20,892 bases of DNA from an uncultured Anaerococcus sp. (GTDB taxonomy: Bacteria > Bacillota_A > Clostridia > Tissierellales > Peptoniphilaceae): the NCBI GenBank assembly GCA_902488555.1, contig CABTWT010000009.1:1-20892 (forward strand). Reading direction: 5' to 3'. Below the pieces are notes generated by a model that was not told the DNA's origin, did not search any database, and was given only the letters and a program-made list of their open reading frames with translations. Below, one piece after another: positions 14,707 to 20,892 of the stretch (positions within the stretch are counted from its first letter, which is position 1; every line of letters begins with the position of its first letter). The position numbers and the translations under genes were made by a program.

Positions 14707-15699
14707 ATGAAACTAGGGATATTAGGTTCTGGCAAAATTGTCAATGAAGTTTTGCCAGTAATTAGCGAGATAGAAAATATAGACCTTGTAGCCATAGCTG
14801 CAAGAAATGAAGAAAAGCTACAAAACTTATGCCAAGATTTTGGAATAAAGAGATATTATCTAGGCATAGATAATCTCTTGGCCGATGATGAAATAGATAC
14901 AGTTTATGTAGCTTTGCCAAACAACCTGCACTTTGAGGCAATGGATAAGGCAATCGATGCAGGGAAAAATATTATTTGCGAAAAGCCTTTTACTTCTAAT
15001 TCTTATGAGAGTGAAAAAATCATCGAAAAGGCCAAGGAAAATAAGGTGATGATAGTTGAAGCAATAAGCCACAGATTTATTCCAAATGCTAATGAAGTGA
15101 AAAAACTTATCGGAGAATTGGGAGGTATAAAGATTGTCTCCTTTAACTATTCTCAATACTCATCAAGGTATGACAAGTTCAAAGAAGGAATCATTGAGCC
15201 GGTATTTAGATTAGAGAACTCGGGTGGAGCCTTGATTGACCTAAACTTATACAATGTAGCTTTTGCTGTAGATACTTTTGGTCTGCCAAAGGATGTCAAG
15301 TACTTTGCAAATATCGAAAAGGACATAGATACATCGGGCATAGTCATCCTTGATTACGAGGATTTCAAAGTTTCATGTATTGGATCAAAGGATTCTGCTG
15401 CTCCCATCATAAACACTATACAAGGAAGTGAAGCTACTATTGAGATTCCAGACGCCTTAAATAGTTTTGATAAGTTTAAGCTTACAAAAACTCATGCAAG
15501 TGGTGTGGAAAGTTTCGACTATAATCTTTTAAATAAATCTAGATTATATTACGAATTCGTAGAAATCGAAAAGATTATGAGAACAAAGGATCTAAATAGA
15601 GTAGACGAACTATTAAAACTAACACAAAATTACATGGATGTCCTAACTCGTGCTAGATTTGATGCGAATATTTATTATCCAGCTGATACAATTAATTAA
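14707..15699 (+). CDS. Gfo/Idh/MocA-family oxidoreductase
   Basis: This is a 330-residue NAD(P)-dependent dehydrogenase of the Gfo/Idh/MocA family, which usually acts on sugars, inositols or their derivatives. The Rossmann fold begins at once with KLGILGSGKIVNEV (residues 2-15). The signature CEKPFTSN (91-98) carries the conserved Glu-Lys-Pro, with the catalytic lysine at 93. VALPNNLHFE and VEAISHRFIPN are further family blocks. The C-terminal half fits the GFO/IDH alpha/beta domain. The substrate cannot be read from sequence; proximity to the mannose-family PTS downstream hints at a sugar. No terminator is evident before the PTS genes, so some read-through is possible. Confidence 0.9.
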   Translation: MKLGILGSGKIVNEVLPVISEIENIDLVAIAARNEEKLQNLCQDFGIKRYYLGIDNLLADDEIDTVYVALPNNLHFEAMDKAIDAGKNIICEKPFTSNSYESEKIIEKAKENKVMIVEAISHRFIPNANEVKKLIGELGGIKIVSFNYSQYSSRYDKFKEGIIEPVFRLENSGGALIDLNLYNVAFAVDTFGLPKDVKYFANIEKDIDTSGIVILDYEDFKVSCIGSKDSAAPIINTIQGSEATIEIPDALNSFDKFKLTKTHASGVESFDYNLLNKSRLYYEFVEIEKIMRTKDLNRVDELLKLTQNYMDVLTRARFDANIYYPADTIN

Positions 15700-15707
15700 A
15701 ACTGTGC

Positions 15708-15713
15708 TATAAT
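15708..15713 (+). promoter_or_regulatory. Candidate -10 box for the PTS operon
   Basis: TATAAT at 15708-15713 lies about 50 bases before the EIIAB start, just after the oxidoreductase stop. No good -35 is present at the right spacing (GATACA at 15685-15690 is the nearest). I see no cre-like site next to it. Confidence 0.4.
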
Positions 15714-15762
15714 AAAGTTATATATGAATTTATATAAAATTTATTTTAGGAAAGGAGAGAAG

Positions 15763-16779
15763 ATGGTAGGAATAATACTTGCAAGTCACGGCCACTTTGC
15801 CGAGGGCATCAAAGAATCTGCACAAATGATTTTTGGCGACCAAGAAAAGTTTGAATCAGCAATTCTTTTACCATCCATGGGACCAGATGACTTGAGAAAT
15901 GAGCTTGAAGCTTGCATAGAAAAAGTTGATAGCGATCAAATTTTATTTCTAGTTGACCTATGGGGAGGCACTCCATTTAACCAAACATCAAACTTGCTAG
16001 ATGGCCACGAAGATAAGTGGGCCATTGTTGCTGGAATGAATCTTCCAATGGTCATAGAAGCCCTATCAGAAAGATTTACAAATGAATCTTCTCACGGCAT
16101 TGCAAAGGCAATTATAGGATCTGCAAGAGAGGGAGTAAAGATCAAACCGGAAGATCTAAACGAAACAGAAAAAAAGGCAGAAGCCAAAGAAGTTGACAAG
16201 GGTCAGGAGGAAGTAGATGCCAAGACAAAGGCAGATGGATCAATTCCTCCAGGAACTGTTATCGGCGATGGCAAGATTGATATTGCCCTAGCCCGTATAG
16301 ATACAAGGCTCTTGCACGGACAAGTTGCAACTAGCTGGACCAAGGCTACCAAGCCAGACCGTATAATAGTTGTTTCAGATGCAGTAAGCAAGGATGCACT
16401 TCGTAAGTCGATGGTAATGGAGGCGGAGCCACCAGGAGTTAAGGCTCACGTAGTTCCAGTTTGGAAGATGAAAGAGATTTTAGATGACCCAAGATTTGGG
16501 GCAACACGTGCTATGCTTTTGTTTGAAAAACCACAAGATGTTCTAGAACTTATGGAACTAGGTGGCAAGCTTGACAAAGTAAACATCGGATCTATGGCTT
16601 ATTCAGAAGGTAAAGTCAACTTAAACACAGCAGTTGCTATGAACAAAGATGATGTAGAAACTATAGAGAAACTAAAAGATTATGGCATAAGTTTCGATGT
16701 AAAAAAAGTTCCATCTGACAAAGCTGACAACTTAGAAAACATGCTCAAAAAAGCAAAATCTGAACTTAAAATGAATTAG
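15763..16779 (+). CDS. manX: Mannose-family PTS fused EIIAB component
   Basis: This 338-residue protein carries the two soluble phosphotransfer domains of a mannose-class PTS. The EIIA domain (1-130) has the phospho-His at His9 in ASHGH and the VDLWGGTPFN block. A polar Glu/Lys linker (about 131-165) joins the EIIB domain, with phospho-His185 in RIDTRLLHGQVATSW. Phosphate passes from HPr to His9, then His185, then the sugar held by EIIC-EIID. AGGAG at 15753-15757 sets the ATG at 15763; an in-frame ATG at 15724 lacks a ribosome site and adds unrelated residues. The A-B fusion is as in streptococcal ManL. It heads a four-gene operon. Confidence 0.95.
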   Translation: MVGIILASHGHFAEGIKESAQMIFGDQEKFESAILLPSMGPDDLRNELEACIEKVDSDQILFLVDLWGGTPFNQTSNLLDGHEDKWAIVAGMNLPMVIEALSERFTNESSHGIAKAIIGSAREGVKIKPEDLNETEKKAEAKEVDKGQEEVDAKTKADGSIPPGTVIGDGKIDIALARIDTRLLHGQVATSWTKATKPDRIIVVSDAVSKDALRKSMVMEAEPPGVKAHVVPVWKMKEILDDPRFGATRAMLLFEKPQDVLELMELGGKLDKVNIGSMAYSEGKVNLNTAVAMNKDDVETIEKLKDYGISFDVKKVPSDKADNLENMLKKAKSELKMN

Positions 16780-16788
16780 GAGAGAAAA

Positions 16789-17604
16789 ATGTCTGCAATT
16801 AATATTATTTTAATCTTTGTAGTAGCTTTCCTAGCAGGTTGTGAAGGAGTCCTAGACCAATTCCAATTTCACCAACCAGTAGTTGCTTGTACCCTCATTG
16901 GTCTTGTGACAGGTCATCTCAAAGAAGGTATCATGCTAGGTGGTTCATTACAAATGCTAGCCTTAGGCTGGTCAAATGTAGGAGCAGCTATAGCTCCAGA
17001 TGCGGCTTTAGCTTCAGTTGCATCAGCAATAATCATGGCTTTGGCTCTTAATGGAGGAGATGCCAATGCTACAGAAGCTATATCAACATCAATAACCCTT
17101 GCAATCCCACTTTCTGTAGCTGGATTGTTTCTAACAATGTTTGCAAGAACCCTTGCTATTCCAATGGTTCACGCCATGGACAGTGCGGCAGAAGATGCAA
17201 ACTTTGCAAAAATTGAAAGACTTCAATGGGCAGGTATAGCCATGCAAGGTCTTCGTATTGCAATCCCTGCAGTAATCCTTTGCTTTATTCCTGCTAAGGT
17301 TGTAACAGATGCCCTAAACTCTATGCCAGTATGGCTAAAAGAAGGTATGCAAATAGGTGGTGGAATGGTTGCAGCTGTTGGTTATGCCATGGTATTAAAT
17401 ATGATGAGTACCAAAGAAACTTGGCCATTTTTTGCCCTTGGTTTTGTCCTTGCAGCAATCCCACAAATCACATTGATAGGACTAGGTGTCATAGCTGTTG
17501 CCCTTGCCCTAATCTATATGAAACTTAAAGGCCTTGCTCAAAATAGTGGAGGATCATCTTCAAACTCTGGCGATCCCCTTGGCGATATAATTAACGACTA
17601 TTAA
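16789..17604 (+). CDS. manY: Mannose-family PTS EIIC component
   Basis: This 271-residue integral membrane protein, together with EIID, forms the sugar channel. The family blocks VVACTLIGLVTGHLKEGIMLGGSLQMLALGW (about residues 32-62) and NVGAAIAPDAALASV are clear, followed by several more hydrophobic segments. The C-terminal tail is a short Ser/Gly linker (NSGGSSSNSGDP). AGGAG lies just before the ATG, nine bases after EIIAB. EIIC of this class is also a docking site for class IIa bacteriocins in related bacteria. Specificity (mannose, glucose, fructose, sorbose or amino sugars) cannot be assigned from this alone. Confidence 0.94.
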   Translation: MSAINIILIFVVAFLAGCEGVLDQFQFHQPVVACTLIGLVTGHLKEGIMLGGSLQMLALGWSNVGAAIAPDAALASVASAIIMALALNGGDANATEAISTSITLAIPLSVAGLFLTMFARTLAIPMVHAMDSAAEDANFAKIERLQWAGIAMQGLRIAIPAVILCFIPAKVVTDALNSMPVWLKEGMQIGGGMVAAVGYAMVLNMMSTKETWPFFALGFVLAAIPQITLIGLGVIAVALALIYMKLKGLAQNSGGSSSNSGDPLGDIINDY

Positions 17605-17615
17605 GGAGGGATCTA

Positions 17616-18587
17616 ATGACTGAAAACAAAGAAACTATTAAAAAAGAACAAGCAGAACTTGTAACAGGCGAAAATGGCAGAATCCAACTAAGCGAATCTG
17701 TCAGAAAGAAAGTCTGCAACAGACACCAATTCTTACAAGGTACTTGGAACTTTGAGAGAATGCAAAATGGTGGTTGGGCCTATTCTATAATCCCAGCTAT
17801 TAAAGCCTTATACCAGGACAAAGATAGCCAAGCGGCAGCACTAAAACGTCACTTGGAATTTTATAACACCCACCCATATGTATCTGCGCCGGTAATGGGT
17901 GTAACCCTAGCTATGGAAGAAGAAAGAGCTAACGGTACAGCCATTGACGATGCTGCAATAAACGGTGTAAAAGTAGGAATGATGGGACCTCTAGCAGGTG
18001 TTGGGGATCCAGTATTCTGGTTTACTATAAGACCAATACTTGGAGCACTTGGTGCATCTTTTGCCCTAAGTGGAAATATAATAGGACCTCTACTATTCTT
18101 TGTACTTTGGAATCTGATTAGATACATCTTCCTATGGAAGACCCAAGAGGCAGGCTACAAGGCAGGAAATGAAATCACAAAGGACCTATCTGGTGGTCTA
18201 CTTGGTAGAGTTACCCTCATGGCATCTATACTAGGTATGTTTGTCATAGGAGCTCTTGTCCAACGTTGGGTAAATGTTAATATTCCATTAGAAATCACAA
18301 GAGTTGCCCAAGATGCACAAACCTATATACATTGGGAAGAACTACCAGCTGGAGCAGAAGGAATCAAGCAAGCCCTTGAGACTTATAACACTTATGGTGC
18401 AACTGCCTTTAGCCCAGAAAAGGTAACAACACTTCAAGATAACTTGGATATGCTTATACCAGGACTATTGCCGTTGCTTCTAACCCTTGGTGTATCAAAA
18501 CTTCTCAAAAAAGACGTTTCACCAATTACAATTATCCTTGCTCTATTTGCCATAGGAATTATAGCAAGATATTTCCATATAATGTAG
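17616..18587 (+). CDS. manZ: Mannose-family PTS EIID component
   Basis: This 323-residue membrane partner of EIIC is unique to the mannose class of PTS. A cytosolic N-terminal half carries QFLQGTWNFERMQNGGWAYS-type and HLEFYNTHPYVSAPVMG blocks, then VGMMGPLAGVGDPVFW precedes the membrane segments. The C-terminus is strongly hydrophobic (about 285-323). AAGGAGGG upstream supports the ATG, 11 bases after the EIIC stop. The protein is slightly longer than enterobacterial ManZ, through a loop before the last membrane segments. Confidence 0.94.
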   Translation: MTENKETIKKEQAELVTGENGRIQLSESVRKKVCNRHQFLQGTWNFERMQNGGWAYSIIPAIKALYQDKDSQAAALKRHLEFYNTHPYVSAPVMGVTLAMEEERANGTAIDDAAINGVKVGMMGPLAGVGDPVFWFTIRPILGALGASFALSGNIIGPLLFFVLWNLIRYIFLWKTQEAGYKAGNEITKDLSGGLLGRVTLMASILGMFVIGALVQRWVNVNIPLEITRVAQDAQTYIHWEELPAGAEGIKQALETYNTYGATAFSPEKVTTLQDNLDMLIPGLLPLLLTLGVSKLLKKDVSPITIILALFAIGIIARYFHIM

Positions 18588-18590
18588 GTC

Positions 18591-18947
18591 ATGATAGAAT
18601 CTCAAAACAAAACTGTTGATCTTACCATAAAGGCTAACCACCTCCAGGGATTTACAAGCTCTGGGTCAGTTATGGTTGGGGATAAGGCTTTTGAATACTA
18701 TAACAGGAGAAACCCTAATGACTATATACAGATTCCTTGGAAGGAAGTTGAGCTAATTACAGCAGAGGTGGTTTTCAAAAAGAAAATCCCAAGATTTGCC
18801 ATTCACACTAAGCAAAATGGAGATTTTATATTCACTACTGCTGATAATAAGAAGACTCTAAGAGCTATAAATAAGTATATTCCAAGTGATAAACTTAGGA
18901 AGTCTCTTAGTATAAAGGACTATATAAAGAGAATATTCAAAAAATAG
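18591..18947 (+). CDS. manO: DUF956-family protein (ManO-like) of PTS operon
   Basis: This 118-residue soluble protein belongs to the DUF956 family that ends many Firmicute mannose-PTS operons (manO in lactic acid bacteria). It reads as a compact beta-rich domain: VDLTIKANHLQGFTSSGSVMVGDKAFEYYN, then IQIPWKEVELITAEV and FAIHTKQNGDFIFTT. The start is three bases after the EIID stop, so translation is probably coupled. A role in control of, or association with, the transporter is likely from context, but its biochemistry is not established. A terminator overlaps its stop codon. Confidence 0.85.
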   Translation: MIESQNKTVDLTIKANHLQGFTSSGSVMVGDKAFEYYNRRNPNDYIQIPWKEVELITAEVVFKKKIPRFAIHTKQNGDFIFTTADNKKTLRAINKYIPSDKLRKSLSIKDYIKRIFKK

Positions 18948-18972
18948 GGCCCTAGTAAGTGCCCTATTTTTA
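18942..18972 (+). terminator. Terminator of the PTS operon
   Basis: AAATAGGGC (18942-18950) pairs perfectly with GCCCTATTT (18961-18969), with a 10-base loop, followed by TTA. The 5' arm contains the stop codon of the DUF956 gene. Confidence 0.85.
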
Positions 18973-18982
18973 TGTGAAAAAA

Positions 18983-19075
18983 TGAAAACATTTTCTAAAA
19001 TATGGAAAAATATTTCGAATTGCTATATAATTAACTTATACATTAAAAATCAAACATTACTTATAAATGTTTTCA
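18983..19075. repeat. 11-bp inverted repeat flanking the EF-G-like promoter
   Basis: TGAAAACATTT at 18983-18993 recurs as its exact reverse complement AAATGTTTTCA at 19065-19075, one copy on each side of the promoter. Each copy extends to a 14-mer that matches the Firmicute CcpA cre consensus at 12 of 14 positions (the central CG is CA in both). This could be an operator pair or chance in AT-rich DNA. Confidence 0.4.
19003..19031 (+). promoter_or_regulatory. Promoter of the EF-G-like gene
   Basis: TGGAAA (19003-19008) and TATAAT (19026-19031) are 17 bases apart. The predicted start near 19038 gives a leader of about 50 nt. In it AAACATT (19052-19058) can pair with AATGTTT (19066-19072) just before the AAGGAG ribosome site (19078-19083). 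Confidence 0.65.
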
Positions 19076-19088
19076 CAAAGGAGAAATT

Positions 19089-20892
19089 ATGAAAAATTAT
19101 AGTACATCTAAAATTAGAAACCTAGCTTTAGTCGGCCACTCTGCAAGTGGTAAGACATCACTTGCAGAAGCTTTATTATATAAGACAGGTGCAATCGATA
19201 AAAAAGGAAGAGTTGAAGATAAAAACACAGTTTCAGATTATGAAGCTCAAGAGAAAAAAAGAGGGATTTCTATCCAAACTTCAATCATCCCAGTCGAATA
19301 CGAAGATTTTAAGATTAACTTTATAGATTCTCCTGGATTTTTTGACTTTGAAGGTGAAGTATTGCAAGCACTAAGAGCAAGCGAAGCTGCACTTTTTGTT
19401 ATAGATGGAGAAAGCGGAATCGAAGTTGGTACAGAAAAATATTGGAAATATACCCAAGAGATTAACCTACCATCAATAATATTTGTTAACAAACTGGATA
19501 AAGAAAATGCAAACTTCAACAAGGTAGTATCAGACCTACACATTAACTTTGGCAAGAAAGTTATTCCACTAACCCTAATGCTAGGCCAAGGCGATAAGTT
19601 TGAAGGAGTCATAGACGTTCTAGACAAGAAAGCATACACTTACGAAAATGGCGAAAAGAAAGAAGTGGAAATTCCAGAGATTCGTCTAGCAGAAGTTGAT
19701 GCTGTTTACGAAGAGATTATAGAAGCAGTTGCAGAAACTGACGATTCATTAATGGAAAAATTCTTTGAAGGCGAAGAATTCTCAGAAAGTGAATTTAGAA
19801 ATGGACTTTCTGAAGCTATCCTTGAAGGAACAGTAGTTCCACTAATTGCAGGATCTAGTGAAAAAGAAATCGGCCTAACACAACTACTTGAAGTAATTAC
19901 AAAATACATGCCATCTATCAACGATGAGGCTGCAAACATTGGATTTAGAGTAAAAGAAGGCTATGAAGCCTTTGAAGCAAAGGAAGAGGCACCATTCTCT
20001 GCTGTAGTTTTCAAAACTCTTGCAGATCCATTTGTAGGTAAAGTATCAATATTTAAAGTTTTATCTGGATCAGTTTCCAAAGATGACAAGATTTATGACG
20101 TGACAAAAGGCAAGGAATTAAAGGTATCTAACCTATTCTACCTAAAAGGTAAAGAACAAATCAAAGCTGACAAGGTAATAGCAGGTGATATTGGTGCTTT
20201 TACAAAACTTGACGACCTATCAACAGGTGATAGCCTTGCTACAGCAGACAATAAGATAGAATACAAAAAAATAAAATATCCAAAACCAGTTTTATTCTAC
20301 GCAATCAAAGCAGTAAGTAAAAATGACGAGGATAAGATTTCTGAAGCATTACAAAAACTTATCGAAGAAGACCCAACATTTGTAGATGATAGAAATATAG
20401 AAACTCACCAACAAATCCTATCTGGTCTAGGCAATATGCAACTAGAAGTTATAATGGATAAACTACGTGACAACTATGGTGTAAATACAGAGGTTGTAGA
20501 TTATAAGATTCCATATAGGGAAACAATCAAGGGCAAATCTGACGTACAAGGTAAACACAAGAAACAATCAGGTGGTGCTGGCCAATACGGAGATGTATTT
20601 ATCAGATTTGAACCAACAGAAGAAGAATTTGTATTTGACGAAGAAGTATTTGGTGGAGCAGTTCCAAAGAACTACTTCCCAGCAGTAGAAAAAGGACTAG
20701 AAGAATCCCTTTCCGAAGGACCACTAGCAGGATTTAAAGTTACTGGTATTCGTGCAACATTATACGATGGATCTTACCACCCAGTAGATTCTAACGAACA
20801 AGCATTCAAGACTGCTGCAAAGATAGCTTTCAAAAAGGGTATAGAAGAAGCGAATCCAATATTACTTGAACCAGTTATGAAACTTGAAATCA
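19089..20892 (+). CDS. fusA: EF-G-like translational GTPase, 3'-truncated by window end
   Basis: The frame is open from the ATG at 19089 to the window edge, 601 codons of an expected ~690. The N-terminal G domain has the P-loop GHSASGKTS (residues 16-24), DSPGFFDF (80-87) and NKLD. Later domains show EF-G features: LSGLGNMQLEVIMDKL, SGGAGQYGDVFIRFEP, and GGAVPKNYFPAVEKGLEES of domain IV; domain V is mostly missing. The G3 motif of canonical EF-G is DTPGHVDF; here the catalytic His is Phe84 and the P-loop differs from GHIDAGKTT. That places it with the EF-G paralogues (EF-G2-like) rather than the ribosomal-operon fusA. AAGGAG at 19078-19083 sets the start. It may act in translation or ribosome recycling under particular conditions. 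Confidence 0.9.
   Translation, partial: MKNYSTSKIRNLALVGHSASGKTSLAEALLYKTGAIDKKGRVEDKNTVSDYEAQEKKRGISIQTSIIPVEYEDFKINFIDSPGFFDFEGEVLQALRASEAALFVIDGESGIEVGTEKYWKYTQEINLPSIIFVNKLDKENANFNKVVSDLHINFGKKVIPLTLMLGQGDKFEGVIDVLDKKAYTYENGEKKEVEIPEIRLAEVDAVYEEIIEAVAETDDSLMEKFFEGEEFSESEFRNGLSEAILEGTVVPLIAGSSEKEIGLTQLLEVITKYMPSINDEAANIGFRVKEGYEAFEAKEEAPFSAVVFKTLADPFVGKVSIFKVLSGSVSKDDKIYDVTKGKELKVSNLFYLKGKEQIKADKVIAGDIGAFTKLDDLSTGDSLATADNKIEYKKIKYPKPVLFYAIKAVSKNDEDKISEALQKLIEEDPTFVDDRNIETHQQILSGLGNMQLEVIMDKLRDNYGVNTEVVDYKIPYRETIKGKSDVQGKHKKQSGGAGQYGDVFIRFEPTEEEFVFDEEVFGGAVPKNYFPAVEKGLEESLSEGPLAGFKVTGIRATLYDGSYHPVDSNEQAFKTAAKIAFKKGIEEANPILLEPVMKLEI

Noticed and set aside
1..20892. CRISPR arrays, insertion sequences, tRNA or rRNA genes
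   Set aside because: I saw no spaced direct repeats, transposase-like frames, tRNA-like cloverleaf sequences or rRNA segments in the gaps between genes.

Overview
The window looks like a contig start from a low-GC Gram-positive anaerobe. Codons are AT-rich, Shine-Dalgarno sites are strong, and it carries a tsaE-tsaB-rimI-tsaD cluster, an ECF riboflavin transporter behind an FMN riboswitch, and a mannose-family PTS with a DUF956 gene. The gene content and protein style suggest a Peptoniphilaceae/Anaerococcus-like member of the Tissierellia, but this is inferred from impression rather than a marker gene. The first 25 bases are Illumina adapter, not genome.

Layout. (1) 26-1159, plus strand: a 5'-truncated ABC ATPase, coupled by an ATGA overlap to an unrecognised membrane-anchored protein. 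(2) 1160-2220: a promoter, an unusual G+C-rich three-hairpin leader segment, an FMN aptamer with terminator, then ribU and a nested terminator. (3) 2245-6612, plus strand: an operon-like run tsaE-tsaB-rimI-tsaD (tRNA t6A synthesis plus an N-acetyltransferase), a small membrane protein and an S41-peptidase lipoprotein. It ends at a hairpin shared with the converging gene. (4) 6619-8029, minus strand: a secreted EF-hand surface protein with its own promoter. (5) 8037-11702, minus strand: two tandem XpaC-like membrane proteins, a TelA-family protein and an 86-residue FakA-like fragment, followed by structured intergenic DNA and a strong terminator. (6) 11778-14621, minus strand: a PreP-like M16 metallopeptidase, divergent from a Gfo/Idh-family oxidoreductase (plus). 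(7) 15763-18947, plus strand: a mannose-family PTS operon (EIIAB, EIIC, EIID, DUF956). (8) 19089 to the window end: an EF-G-like GTPase, cut off at the 3' edge, in which the usual catalytic histidine is replaced by phenylalanine.

How they may work together. The tsa genes supply three of the proteins needed for t6A on ANN-decoding tRNAs (TsaC/TsaC2 must be elsewhere). RibU imports riboflavin with a shared EcfAA'T module and is shut off by FMN through the leader. The PTS imports and phosphorylates a hexose-type sugar; the neighbouring Gfo/Idh enzyme might act on a related sugar, which is inference only. The XpaC-XpaC-TelA-FakA-like run is the most system-like accessory locus: it extends the xpaC-yaaN pairing known from Bacillus with a duplicated membrane subunit and a stand-alone FakA-type domain. 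I did not find a mobile element, CRISPR array, tRNA or rRNA.
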